Below are positions 52,060-61,396 of a DNA stretch of 64,000 nt, one piece after another (the first letter of the stretch is position 1; every line of letters starts with the position of its first letter). The notes below the pieces were generated by a model. The model saw only the letters and a program-made list of their open reading frames with translations. It did no database searches and had not been told where the DNA came from. The stretch spans positions 26,551 to 90,550 of the forward strand of contig JAYZBC010000082.1 in the NCBI GenBank assembly GCA_036339375.1, read 5' to 3'. The stretch is from JAYZBC01 sp036339375 (lineage in GTDB: Bacteria > Pseudomonadota > Alphaproteobacteria > MPNO01 > UBA2964). A program made the translations under genes and the position numbers.

Positions 52060-53778
52060 ATGATGCACGTTTCTACAGATGTGTTGGTAATAGGCTCAGG
52101 TGGTGCGGGTATGTATGCGGCTATTTCTGCTGCACGTGAAAATGTGAACGTTATCTTGGCTGACAAAAGTTTAATTGGGCGCGGTGGTGCGACAATAATG
52201 GCTCAGATGACGGTGGCAGCAGCCGTGGGGCATGAGGAACCTGATCATTGGACCCATCATCTTGCTGACACCATTGAAGCGGGTCATCGGCTTTGCAACG
52301 AAGAACTTTCAGCAATCCTGTGTGAGGAAGCGCCATTAAGAATAACGGAAATGGATCAATGGAAAGTGGGATGGGCGCGACAAAATGGACGTATGAGCCA
52401 GGTCCATGCTCCCGGCCATGGGTTAAAACGTTGTGTATACGTTGATTACCTTAACACAGGTCCGGCAGTTGCGCGTGCCCTCAGGGGTGAAGTAGCGCAG
52501 GGGGTCGGGATTAAGCGTGCTAGCGGCCTCGCGGTGATAGACCTTGTTTTAGCAGATGATCAGATAATTGGGGCGGTAGCAGTTGATGTGGAAAGCGGTG
52601 AAACTGTCTTAATTCAAGCAAGCGCAGTGATAATTGCGGCTGGGGGCCTGACTAAACTTTATCAACGAAACAGTGCCTCAATTAATATGGGGGGAGAAGC
52701 GTATGCCATCGCCCTTCTTGCTGGAGCTGAATTGATTGATATGGAATTTGTTCAGTTTTTTCCCATTGGGCATTTGGCACCTCGAATGGTGGGAATGGAT
52801 CCAATTATGTGGGACCCATTCCGCTATAAGGTGGGCGGGCGCCTTCTAAATGGGAATTTTGAAGAATTTATACATAACTATGGAGCCTCAGATGGGGGTA
52901 AATATACGGCTCGCCGAGACGTTGCTTCTTATGCAATTTACAAAGAGGTAGAAAGTAGTCGCGGTTCACCTCATGGCGGTGTATGGCTCAGTTTTGAACA
53001 TATTGAAGATGATGTAATGGAGAAGAATTTTGGTCCAATGATAGGCCGTTTAGCTAAGAACGGGATTGATTTGAGAAAAATGCCCATCGAGGTTTCACCG
53101 ATTGCTCATTACCATATGGGCGGAATTCGAGTGGACAAAAAAATGGCTACGCGTATTTCTGGTTTGTTTGCTGCGGGTGAAGCAGTCGGTGGCGCTAATG
53201 GTGCAACACGACTTTCTGGTAATGCCATACCAGAAGCTTTCGTTTTTGGTGAAAGAGCGGGCCGATTTGCAGCTCAATTTTCTAAGGGTGTTGTTAAGAT
53301 AAAAATTGAAAAAGCAATGATAAAGGACAAGCTTCCACAACCTTTTAAACAAGAGGGAAAAGAAACCGAATCTGCTGGCGCTGCTAGTTTAATGACGGAA
53401 CTTCAAGATTTAATGTGGAAAAACGTTGGCCTTTTTCGTACGGAACAAAAACTAAAAGGGGCGTTGGTCCGAATTAAGGAAATGCAAAAAGAGGACATTT
53501 GGAATATTGATATTCCCAACAATACACCCTTCAATCAAGCCTTATTAGATTGGTATGAACTCCGAGCAGGACTCTTGTGCGCTGAATCAGTTGCGCTTTC
53601 TGCTATTAATAGGAAAGAAAGCCGGGGGGCTCATCAGCGGGAGGACTTACCCGATGCCTCCCCAAAATTTGAGCTTAATCAAACAATAGAGTTGAAAGGT
53701 GATCGTTTAGTTTCTGGCTGGGCCGCCGTACCCCGTATTTCTTTTGATTTAGAGAAAAAACAGCTGGCAAAACTATGA
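52060..53778 (+). CDS. FAD-dependent fumarate reductase/succinate dehydrogenase-like flavoprotein
   Basis: 572 residues. The N-terminal FAD loop is VLVIGSGGAGMYAA (about 8-21). The segment GRGGATIMAQMT stands where SdhA/FrdA has the histidine that binds FAD covalently; no histidine is here, so FAD is probably noncovalent, as in L-aspartate oxidase. Later landmarks are AAGGLTKLYQRN, HYHMGGIRV (active-site region) and GANGATRLSGNAIPEAFVFG. The protein overlaps the following 2Fe-2S gene by ATGA. With no membrane anchor or cytochrome gene, this is a soluble two-subunit oxidoreductase of an enoate-like or dicarboxylate substrate rather than a respiratory complex II. Confidence 0.8.
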   Translation: MMHVSTDVLVIGSGGAGMYAAISAARENVNVILADKSLIGRGGATIMAQMTVAAAVGHEEPDHWTHHLADTIEAGHRLCNEELSAILCEEAPLRITEMDQWKVGWARQNGRMSQVHAPGHGLKRCVYVDYLNTGPAVARALRGEVAQGVGIKRASGLAVIDLVLADDQIIGAVAVDVESGETVLIQASAVIIAAGGLTKLYQRNSASINMGGEAYAIALLAGAELIDMEFVQFFPIGHLAPRMVGMDPIMWDPFRYKVGGRLLNGNFEEFIHNYGASDGGKYTARRDVASYAIYKEVESSRGSPHGGVWLSFEHIEDDVMEKNFGPMIGRLAKNGIDLRKMPIEVSPIAHYHMGGIRVDKKMATRISGLFAAGEAVGGANGATRLSGNAIPEAFVFGERAGRFAAQFSKGVVKIKIEKAMIKDKLPQPFKQEGKETESAGAASLMTELQDLMWKNVGLFRTEQKLKGALVRIKEMQKEDIWNIDIPNNTPFNQALLDWYELRAGLLCAESVALSAINRKESRGAHQREDLPDASPKFELNQTIELKGDRLVSGWAAVPRISFDLEKKQLAKL

Positions 53779-54122
53779 AAAAAGGACTCCAGACGCAACT
53801 AAAAGTTTTTCGAGGAACGAAAGATAAAAAAAGAACTTTTGATTATTTTGAAGTTCCCTATGAGGATGGTGCATCTGTACTAGACGCGTTGGTATGGGTG
53901 CGGACAAATAGAGATTCCTCACTTGCTTTCCGCTATTCTTGTGTCAACGCTAATGCTTGCAAGGAGTGTATGGTATTGGTAGACGGCAAGGTTGTTTACG
54001 CCTGTACCGCAAGGCTAAACACTGGCATGGTCACTGTCGAGCCGCTGCCTAATAAAACATTAATACGTGATTTAGTGACCGATATTGTTCCCCCTAAAGA
54101 ACGATTGGATAGGAATTCATAA
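53775..54122 (+). CDS. Minimal 2Fe-2S (SdhB/FrdB N-domain) partner subunit
   Basis: 115 residues. Only the plant-type ferredoxin domain is present: YSCVNANACKECMVLVDGKVVYAC gives C56, C62, C65 and C77. The C-terminal 3Fe-4S/4Fe-4S domain of normal SdhB/FrdB (about 130 residues) is absent, so the reading frame is not just truncated at the window level; a clean stop follows. It overlaps the flavoprotein gene, so the two form an electron-transfer pair. The electron carrier on the other side is unknown. It is convergent with a molybdenum hydroxylase large-subunit gene, 38 bases away. Confidence 0.8.
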   Translation: MKKGLQTQLKVFRGTKDKKRTFDYFEVPYEDGASVLDALVWVRTNRDSSLAFRYSCVNANACKECMVLVDGKVVYACTARLNTGMVTVEPLPNKTLIRDLVTDIVPPKERLDRNS

Positions 54123-54160
54123 TTCTAGTTATTTTAAAACAAACTTCTGCGTTTTTAAGT

Positions 54161-56506
54161 TTAAGCCGCAAAAGTAGTTTTTTTATTTTTAATTAATTCT
54201 ACCAAACGGGCGGGTGTAACCGGTGCTTCTGTAATATGCACTTTAAAAGGAGTAAGCGCATCTTCAATGGCTGAAATCACGGCAGCGGCAGCTGGAACCG
54301 TAGAACCTTCGCCCGCACCTTTGACACCTAACGGGTTAAGCGGTGAAGGGCTTTCTAAAAATTCTATGTCAAAATTTGGGGTTTCCGGTGCCGACGGTAA
54401 AAGGTATTCCCCAAAATTATTTGTCACGGGTTGTGCATCATCATCATAACCCATCCACTCAAAAAATGCGTTCCCAATTCCGTGCGTTACTCCTCCTTGA
54501 ACCTGACCTGTGACAATCATTGGGTTAATCAGAGTGCCGGAATCATGGACAATTGTGTATTTTAGGATGCTTACACCCCCTGTTTCTGGATCTGCTTCAA
54601 TTTCACAGATATGGGAGCCATAGCAATATGCTAACGGATCTGTTAAGAAATTTTGTGTAGATTCCATTCCCGGGGTAATCCCAGCCGGCAATGCATAACC
54701 GGGAGTTCCGGCGACTGCGTGTGCAATTTTGCCTAAAGTGACAGATATTTCTGGCACACCCTTAACAGAAATTTTACCATCAATGATTTCAAGATCTTCT
54801 TCTGAAGCTTCCAACAAGTTTGCTGCGACTTTTAAGGCTTTCTTACGTACTTCAATAGCAGCAATGTGCGCTGAAGATCCCGCTGTGATAGTTTGACGAC
54901 TACCAAACCCACCCATACCCATTTGAATTTGAGCGGTATCGCCAGCCACTACTTCTATATTATTCATGTTGCCGCCTAGCTGTTCAGCAACAACCTGCGC
55001 AATCATGGTGTGCGTGCTTTGACCCATAGGGGCTGCGCCGGTGTAGACAGAAATTTTTCCAGATGTTCCTATGCGCACCGTTGCTGTTTCAAATGGGCCA
55101 CGCCCAGTTCCTTTAACGCCAAAGGAAACCCCAATACCCAGATATTGACCCTTTTGCCTTGCTAATTTTTGCCGATTCTGAAAATTTTCATAGCCTGCGG
55201 CTTTCATTGCCATTTGCTGTGCTTTTGGAAAATCTCCAGAATCATAGGTAATGTTGACTCCTGCCCGTGTCTTTAGTGGTTTTTTGTATGGCATTTCCTT
55301 TCCAGGAATCATGTTTCTTAAACGAATTTCTGCCCGGTCCATTTTTAATTCCCGAGCCGCGCGATCCAACAACCGTTCCATAACAAAGGTTCCTTGGGGA
55401 TGGCTGGCTCCACGCACCGGCGCACACGGTATCATATTTGTAAAAACAAGTTTTTGAATCATACGATAGTTGGGGACCTTGTAGGGTCCTGGAACACATG
55501 TTGCAGCATTATAGGGCAGGGTTATTCCCTGAATAGTGTACGCCCCATGGTCATGAATTAGGGAGCCGCGGATACCGAGAATTATACCTTCATCATCTAC
55601 AGCAATTTCCGCGTTCCAGTACTGATCACGCTCCTGTACCGCGGACACAAAATGCTCTTGTCTATCTTCTACCCATTTTACTGGTCGGCCGCAGAGCTTA
55701 GAGGAGAGTGCAATTATAAGTTCCTCAGAGTAAAAAACAAATTTTGGACCAAAACCGCCTCCCACATCGGGAGTAATGACACGTACTTGGTTCTCATTAG
55801 CACCCATGAGCTTTATGATAAACCCTTGCACTAAATTTGGCATTTGGGTGGAAGTCCAAAGGGTTGTTACGTCCTGAATTGGGTCATACCTTCCCACAGC
55901 CCCTCGGCATTCAATAGGATGTCCGCTTCCTCTGTGTTGCCAAATTTCTTCGTGAAAGGTGTTTGGCGCGGTTTTAAAAATTTCGTCGACCTTTCCATAC
56001 TCCTGAACCATCTCCATCATTAGATTAGTGTCAGTGTGTACAGACGCTAAAGTTGCACCCGGCTCAAGAGCTTTCTTACAATTTCCTACAGCAGGCAAAG
56101 GCTCCCAATCAATGTCTACTAAAACAGATGCATCTTCAGCAATGTGGCGGGTTTCTGCGATAACGATAGCAACACATTCACCAAAATACATAGTTTCGTC
56201 AAAAACCATAACCACTGGTCCAGCGTTTTCTACGTTGGGAACTCCCCCCGGAAATTCTACTGGCAAACGTTCGGCAGTAAGAAATGGTTTTAAGTCTGTA
56301 TACGTGTAAACTGCTATAACACCTGGCATAGCTTCTGCTGCTGTTTTATCAATGCTCTTTAACCGGGCATGGGGAAAGGGGCTTCTTACAAATGCCGCAT
56401 TGGAAATATTGGGGAGGTTTATATCATCAATAAATAACCCGAGCCCTCGGAGTAATTTAGGATCTTCAAGCCTTTTAACCCGGCTACCAAATACTTTGTT
56501 GTTCAT
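54161..56506 (-). CDS. Xanthine dehydrogenase-family molybdenum-binding large subunit, orphan
   Basis: 781 residues. The hammerhead region starts RVKRLEDPKLLRGLGLFIDD. The glycine loop is DVGGGFGPKF, the active-site loop PVRGASHPQGTF, and the catalytic glutamate lies in VKGAGEGSTVPAAAA. It is distinct from the copies at 1382 and 11428. No FAD or 2Fe-2S subunit of the usual type is next to it. The convergent flavoprotein and 2Fe-2S genes at 52060-54122 are an odd substitute and may be unrelated. AGGTTCCC precedes the ATG. Hydroxylation of a heterocycle or aldehyde is expected. Confidence 0.85.
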   Translation of the reverse strand: MNNKVFGSRVKRLEDPKLLRGLGLFIDDINLPNISNAAFVRSPFPHARLKSIDKTAAEAMPGVIAVYTYTDLKPFLTAERLPVEFPGGVPNVENAGPVVMVFDETMYFGECVAIVIAETRHIAEDASVLVDIDWEPLPAVGNCKKALEPGATLASVHTDTNLMMEMVQEYGKVDEIFKTAPNTFHEEIWQHRGSGHPIECRGAVGRYDPIQDVTTLWTSTQMPNLVQGFIIKLMGANENQVRVITPDVGGGFGPKFVFYSEELIIALSSKLCGRPVKWVEDRQEHFVSAVQERDQYWNAEIAVDDEGIILGIRGSLIHDHGAYTIQGITLPYNAATCVPGPYKVPNYRMIQKLVFTNMIPCAPVRGASHPQGTFVMERLLDRAARELKMDRAEIRLRNMIPGKEMPYKKPLKTRAGVNITYDSGDFPKAQQMAMKAAGYENFQNRQKLARQKGQYLGIGVSFGVKGTGRGPFETATVRIGTSGKISVYTGAAPMGQSTHTMIAQVVAEQLGGNMNNIEVVAGDTAQIQMGMGGFGSRQTITAGSSAHIAAIEVRKKALKVAANLLEASEEDLEIIDGKISVKGVPEISVTLGKIAHAVAGTPGYALPAGITPGMESTQNFLTDPLAYCYGSHICEIEADPETGGVSILKYTIVHDSGTLINPMIVTGQVQGGVTHGIGNAFFEWMGYDDDAQPVTNNFGEYLLPSAPETPNFDIEFLESPSPLNPLGVKGAGEGSTVPAAAAVISAIEDALTPFKVHITEAPVTPARLVELIKNKKTTFAA

Positions 56507-56739
56507 CGCTGGGAACCTTAATCCTATAAAATGAAAATTTACAACGTGTTTTACCGCCTGATGCTGCTAACACGCAACAGACAGGGAATTTGATTTGTTA
56601 AAAAAAGCAAAATGGAAACGATAAAAGCTTATTGAAGCCTTTATTGATAATAGTAATTTCTAACGAAATAAGTAACGTGGTAACCAAAAACCTACTTTCA
56701 ACACTTGCTTAAAAAATGCGTTCAGGCTTAATTTTGTAA

Positions 56740-57285
56740 ATGGCTAAAAATCAACCGGCAGGGCCAACTGTTCGTGAAATTCCCAAAGGCGATAATAGAG
56801 AACGGCTTGTTTGTCCGGATTGTGGTTTTATCGTTTACGAAAATCCGAAAATTGTTGTGGGTACAGTTGCTTTATGGGATGACCAAATTTTATTGTGCCG
56901 TCGTGCGATTGATCCACGCAAAGGGTTTTGGACTTTGCCAGCTGGTTATCTGGAACAGAATGAAACGTCTCTAGAGGGAGCACAACGCGAGGCATGGGAG
57001 GAGGCGCACGCTGAATTCGAACCCCGTGGTATTTTAGCCGTATACAGTATTCCAAGACTAAGCCAAGTTCAAATTATCTATATTGCGGATTTGTTATCCC
57101 CTGATGTCTCTCCCGGTCCTGAAAGTGAAGAGACAGGGCTTTTCAAATGGATTGAGATTCCTTGGAAGGAAATAGCATTCCCCTCTGTCAAATGGGCGTT
57201 AAATCATTATAAAGAAGCAAAAAACAAAAAAACTATTTCGACTAAAACAAATCCACCCGGGGAGTGGGGCGTTTTGCATGAATAA
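56740..57285 (+). CDS. Nudix hydrolase with N-terminal zinc-ribbon-like segment
   Basis: 181 residues. The Nudix box GYLEQNETSLEGAQREAWEEA fits G-x5-E-x7-R-E-x-x-E-E, although the usual final glycine is replaced by AHA. The N-terminal LVCPDCGFIVYENPKIVVG is the short zinc-ribbon-like lead of the group that hydrolyses nucleoside diphosphates linked to small groups (NAD, ADP-ribose). The start ATG has only a weak ribosome binding site. It ends 14 bases from the convergent ftsY stop. Substrate cannot be assigned. Confidence 0.85.
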   Translation: MAKNQPAGPTVREIPKGDNRERLVCPDCGFIVYENPKIVVGTVALWDDQILLCRRAIDPRKGFWTLPAGYLEQNETSLEGAQREAWEEAHAEFEPRGILAVYSIPRLSQVQIIYIADLLSPDVSPGPESEETGLFKWIEIPWKEIAFPSVKWALNHYKEAKNKKTISTKTNPPGEWGVLHE

Positions 57286-57299
57286 TGGGTCAATTCAAA

Positions 57300-58232
57300 T
57301 TATGAATTAAGCCCCACCAAATTTCGTGCAAAAGATTGGGCTCTAAAGGGACGAAGGTCATTTTCTCCTTCACCTACACCTACAGCATGAACAGGAAGCC
57401 CAAACTTCTCAGCTAATGCAACCAATACCCCCCCACGGGCGGTCCCGTCTAGCTTGGTTAAAATAAGCCCGTTAATTTCAGTAATTTTTTTAAACGTTTC
57501 TACTTGTGAATGTGCATTTTGGCCTACTGTTGCATCTAGCACTAAAATACAACTATGGGGCGCAGTGGGGTCGAGCTTTCTCAAAACACGGATTATCTTA
57601 GCCAATTCATCCATCAGATCCTCTCGGTTTTGTAAGCGGCCCGCAGTGTCAATTAAAAGGAGTTCTTTTTTTTCTCGACGCGCTAATTCAAAAGCGTCAA
57701 AAGCAAGGCCGGCTGGGTCTGATCCGGTGTCCCGAGAAAAAACAAAACATCCAGTTCTTTGACCCCAAATACGCAATTGATCAACTGCACCTGCCCGAAA
57801 TGTGTCACCAGCTGCAAGTAAAATCGATTTTCCCTCTTCGGACCACATTTTGGCTAACTTACCTATCGTGGTTGTTTTTCCAGAACCATTGACGCCAACG
57901 AACAAAATAACGTGTGGCAATGTCTTACCTTCAACCGATAACGGGACCGCGACAGGATCTAAAATTTGGGAAATATGTTCAGCCAGTGCTTCCCGAATTT
58001 CTTGGTCATTAATGTTTTTATTGAATTTTGCTGTAGAAAGTCTCTGACAAATTTTTTCAGCTGTAGTGACACCCAAATCTGCACTGATTAGAGTTTCCTC
58101 CAGTTTCTGTAGCGTATGAAAATCTAAAGTACCGTGTGTTAAGGCCTCGGAAATACCGATGGTAATTTTTTCGGAAGTTCGAGCCAATCCTGAACGCAGT
58201 TGGGAAAGCCAATTGGTGGATTTTTCATTCAT
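57300..58232 (-). CDS. ftsY: Signal recognition particle receptor FtsY
   Basis: 310 residues from the ATG at 58232, which overlaps the mtaB stop as ATGA; a TTG two codons earlier is the alternative. The N domain occupies about 10-95, and the G domain has GVNGSGKTT (113-121), DTFRAGAVDQL, DTAGRLQNREDLMDEL and TKLDGTARGG. The long acidic A domain of enterobacterial FtsY is missing, as in most alphaproteobacteria. It docks the Ffh-ribosome complex to the membrane. Gene order dapF-mtaB-ftsY is a familiar alphaproteobacterial arrangement. Confidence 0.95.
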   Translation of the reverse strand: MNEKSTNWLSQLRSGLARTSEKITIGISEALTHGTLDFHTLQKLEETLISADLGVTTAEKICQRLSTAKFNKNINDQEIREALAEHISQILDPVAVPLSVEGKTLPHVILFVGVNGSGKTTTIGKLAKMWSEEGKSILLAAGDTFRAGAVDQLRIWGQRTGCFVFSRDTGSDPAGLAFDAFELARREKKELLLIDTAGRLQNREDLMDELAKIIRVLRKLDPTAPHSCILVLDATVGQNAHSQVETFKKITEINGLILTKLDGTARGGVLVALAEKFGLPVHAVGVGEGENDLRPFRAQSFARNLVGLNS

Positions 58233-59488
58233 GCGCAATCAGCGTAAAGGAATTCATCATCAATATTGGTTATTAGACATGGAACAAGTGTACCGGATTT
58301 AAAATTACGGTTTAGTTTGACGTTAAAATAAGATTCGCAACGTCCAAAATTATTTTTTTCCACTACTACAATTGCTTCTTTTCCGATTCTTTTTTTCATA
58401 CTTGTTTGTAAACGTCTTTTTCCAACCTCTCTCAAGATCGATGCACGTTGGCGTCTAATTTCTATGGGTACTTTCGGCATACGAGCAGCTGGAGTTCCAA
58501 CTCGTTCTGAATAAGGAAAAACATGGAGGTGAGTGAGGTCACAGGCTTCAATTAGTGAAATTGTATTGTTGAACATTTCTTCGGTTTCAGTTGGGAACCC
58601 TGCTATAATATCCGCGCCAAACGTGGCATCAGGACGCTCCCTTCTTATTTTTTTGCAAATTTCAATAGAATCTTCGCGGCTATGGCGCCTCTTCATGCGC
58701 TTCAAAATCATGTTATCACCTGACTGTAGGCTAAGGTGAAAATAGGGTAACAAACGCTTTTGGGATGAAATTAACCGATAAAGTTCATCGTCGATTTCAA
58801 TAGGATCTAATGAGGACAGACGTAGACGAGGCAGAGAAGGGATGTTTTTAAGTAATCGGGCAACTAAATTTCCTAGGCTCGGTTTGCCCGGAAGTGTTTT
58901 CCCAAAATCTGTAAGATCCACACCCGTTAGAACAATTTCCATATATCCTTGATCTACTAAACGTTGTCCCTGTCTAATAATTGTTCCAACAGGTACAGAA
59001 CGGCTAGGACCCCTCCCAAACGGAATAATACAAAACGTGCACCTATGATCACACCCTTGCTGAATTTGGACAAACCCGCGTGAGCGGCCATAAAATCCAT
59101 CAATAAAGTGTCCGGCGGTTTGCTGGACCGACATGATATCATTTACCCGCATATTAGATCCGGTTTGGTCACCCTTTTTTATTTGTTTCCAAGTGTGGGG
59201 CTGGAGTTTTTCTTCGTTGCCTATAACTAAATTTACTTCATCCATCTCAGCAAATTGTTGGGGATTGATTTGTGCAGCGCAGCCCGTCACTACAATAGTG
59301 GCCTGAGGGTATTTGCGTCTTGCTTTTCTAATGGATTGGCGTGCCTGACGCTCAGCCTCCGCAGTTACCGCACAGGTATTAATAACTAGGGTGTTTTGCA
59401 GGTTAGCGTTATTCACAAGTTTGCGGATAATTTCAGATTCATACGTGTTGAGCCTACAGCCAAAGGTGAAAATTTCTGGTGTTTTCAC
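58229..59488 (-). CDS. mtaB: tRNA t6A37 methylthiotransferase MtaB
   Basis: 419 residues. The start is the GTG at 59488, which overlaps the dapF stop as GTGA, with AAGG about 8 bases upstream; the frame extends further into dapF but without homology. The MTTase domain has three cysteines in FTFGCRLN, NTCAVTAEAE and TGCAAQINPQ. The radical SAM motif is QGCDHRCTFCIIPFGRG. A TRAM-like C-terminal domain closes the protein (about 360-419). It adds a methylthio group to N6-threonylcarbamoyl-adenosine in tRNA. It is co-translated with dapF and ftsY. Confidence 0.95.
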   Translation of the reverse strand: MKTPEIFTFGCRLNTYESEIIRKLVNNANLQNTLVINTCAVTAEAERQARQSIRKARRKYPQATIVVTGCAAQINPQQFAEMDEVNLVIGNEEKLQPHTWKQIKKGDQTGSNMRVNDIMSVQQTAGHFIDGFYGRSRGFVQIQQGCDHRCTFCIIPFGRGPSRSVPVGTIIRQGQRLVDQGYMEIVLTGVDLTDFGKTLPGKPSLGNLVARLLKNIPSLPRLRLSSLDPIEIDDELYRLISSQKRLLPYFHLSLQSGDNMILKRMKRRHSREDSIEICKKIRRERPDATFGADIIAGFPTETEEMFNNTISLIEACDLTHLHVFPYSERVGTPAARMPKVPIEIRRQRASILREVGKRRLQTSMKKRIGKEAIVVVEKNNFGRCESYFNVKLNRNFKSGTLVPCLITNIDDEFLYADCA

Positions 59489-60330
59489 GCCAATAACCTT
59501 AAGTCTACCGCACCAGAAAAGCTGGTTGCTGTAGGTCCCGTCATTATAACATGGCCGTCTAGCCGCCAATTAATTTCTAACCGACCACCGTCAAGTTCCA
59601 CAATTACTTCTCGCCCAACAAGATTTGCTCTATTTGCCGCCACTGCTGCTGCACATGCGCCGGTGCCGCAGGCGAGGGTAATTCCCACCCCACGTTCCCA
59701 AACGCGGAGCCGAATTAAATCAGTGTCCTTAATTTGTGCAACACCAACATTTGTTCGCTGTGGAAATAATTTGTGATTTTCTATAGCAGGTCCAATTTCC
59801 TCTAAGGTAATTTTGTTCAAATTTTCTGCAAAAAATACGCAATGTGGGTTTCCAATGCTAATGGCCGCGGGGGAACTAAGTTCACCAAAAGTCACGTCTA
59901 ATGCTCTGGTATTTTGGCTTTCTGAAAGTGGTATATTTTGCCATTGAAAAACTGGTTTACCCATATCCACTGCTATCATGCCGTTGTCCAAAATTTTAGA
60001 CTCCAAAATACCTGCTTTAGTTTCTATCACAATTTTATCGATTTGGTTTTCTGTAGACATCAAAGCAGAGACGCATCGGGTTGCATTACCACAAGCGTTG
60101 ATTTCACCACCGTCCGCATTGAATATTCTAATAAATGCGTCTGCAGTTTTGGATTTTCTATTTTCGCTGGGATGTTCAATAACGACTATCTGATCGCACC
60201 CTATGCCAGTATTTCGGTTGGATAGGGCCTGCACTTGAATGGAGGTTAAATTTACAGGTTGAACGCGACTGTCCATTACAACAAAATCATTGCCCAGCCC
60301 ATGCATTTTTGTGAAAGGTGTAGTAGTCAT
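59485..60330 (-). CDS. dapF: Diaminopimelate epimerase
   Basis: 281 residues with the mirrored double-domain fold. The catalytic cysteines are C80 (NACGNATRC) and C221 (LACGTGACA). The N-terminus FTKMHGLGNDFVVMD is standard. It converts LL- to meso-diaminopimelate for lysine and peptidoglycan. It leads the operon dapF-mtaB-ftsY. A 9-bp inverted repeat lies about 40-75 bases upstream of the ATG (60369-60404). Confidence 0.95.
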   Translation of the reverse strand: MTTTPFTKMHGLGNDFVVMDSRVQPVNLTSIQVQALSNRNTGIGCDQIVVIEHPSENRKSKTADAFIRIFNADGGEINACGNATRCVSALMSTENQIDKIVIETKAGILESKILDNGMIAVDMGKPVFQWQNIPLSESQNTRALDVTFGELSSPAAISIGNPHCVFFAENLNKITLEEIGPAIENHKLFPQRTNVGVAQIKDTDLIRLRVWERGVGITLACGTGACAAAVAANRANLVGREVIVELDGGRLEINWRLDGHVIMTGPTATSFSGAVDLRLLA

Positions 60331-60368
60331 AATGGCCTTATAGAGTTATATCAGACTTCTCGTCTACT

Positions 60369-60404
60369 AATTTCAACGGGTTCAGTCGTTCGTTTGTTGA
60401 AATT
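60369..60404. promoter_or_regulatory. 9-bp perfect inverted repeat upstream of dapF
   Basis: AATTTCAAC (60369-60377) and GTTGAAATT (60396-60404), separated by 18 bases, fully complementary. On the minus strand the nearer arm lies about 39 bases before the dapF ATG. It could be an operator or a leader hairpin; it is too far from the upstream gene (stop at 60599) to be its usual terminator and has no U-tract. Confidence 0.35.
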
Positions 60405-60598
60405 GAGCTGGTTAAATTTTTATATTTCCCCTGATTAACATAAGATTGGAATTATAATCGAATTACATTTTGTTGGAAGGACTTACTAGGTTTTGTATTT
60501 GGACGATGTATAAATAGCGCGCGGAATTTTAAATTTTTGTACTTTCGGTTCTTAAGGCTGTTCTATAAAAGTAATTATTGAGAACAATACAGTCTCGA

Positions 60599-61396
60599 CT
60601 ACGCTTCAAGGGTTTCAATAAGAGAACCGTCAATACCTATACAACAAGCTAACAAAGGCCCACTCCCCCCGTGTCCTGGGTCTACACTAATTGTAAATTC
60701 ATTCTCTATAATACCTTGGTGGTTTGGATCAAAAGTCCGGATGATTTTTAAGAATCCTCCATACGGACTTTTCATCTCCTCAAAATTTTGGGAACCCCAC
60801 CAGAAAATGTCAGCTTGGGCGTCCAAAGGGCGTTCTGGGTTAATTGCGCGGTGAACAAATAGCAATTCACCTCCTCTAGTGCGGGCGGCATGTTTTAGGT
60901 TACTTAACCACTGCTGATGACCGGATTTTTGAAATTGCGCCCGAATTTTGTTTGTCCAATGAGTAATCGCCATTGGCCCTTGTCGAATGGCACTCATTAC
61001 TTCACTTAGGCTTCCCCCGTAAGCATTAAGGGTTGCTGTTCCCCCCTTTTGGACGATCCACTCCAATACCTCTTGAGGATTAACTGCAAACTGTAGTTGC
61101 ATTAGACGTTGCCACATTTCCTCTTGTGCACCACGTAATAATGCAACGTCATGTACAAATGTGTTTGGTTGGGAAAGAAATGCTCGTCGGAAGGAAAGAA
61201 CAGCATCTACCGTGGCTCTTACTTCATCACCTAATCCCAAAATATTACCCAAATAGACGAGTCGATCGCCCGGAATAATGTGTTTCTCGAGTTGTTTGTG
61301 GAGCTTGTTTAGACGTGTGGATGCTCCATGCACTGAAGAAATAGCCCAAACACGTTTGACGCGATGTAGGGTTGCAAAAACAGAGGAATTTTCCAT
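60599..61396 (-). CDS. Degenerate calcineurin-like (ApaH/PPP-type) phosphoesterase
   Basis: 265 residues that follow the order of PPP-type bacterial phosphatases but with changed ligands. GDxHG is SSVHG (S20-S21-V22-H23-G24), GDxVDRG-type GD is GNILGLG (N51), GNHE is GAQE (A90, Q91), and the later VHAG is VHRA. Loss of one metal aspartate, the bridging aspartate (to asparagine) and the catalytic Asn-His pair suggests it is not an active phosphatase. The reading frame is clean, so it is maintained as a protein, perhaps as a regulator or binder. It is divergent from ffh, with about 264 bases between. Confidence 0.65.
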   Translation of the reverse strand: MENSSVFATLHRVKRVWAISSVHGASTRLNKLHKQLEKHIIPGDRLVYLGNILGLGDEVRATVDAVLSFRRAFLSQPNTFVHDVALLRGAQEEMWQRLMQLQFAVNPQEVLEWIVQKGGTATLNAYGGSLSEVMSAIRQGPMAITHWTNKIRAQFQKSGHQQWLSNLKHAARTRGGELLFVHRAINPERPLDAQADIFWWGSQNFEEMKSPYGGFLKIIRTFDPNHQGIIENEFTISVDPGHGGSGPLLACCIGIDGSLIETLEA

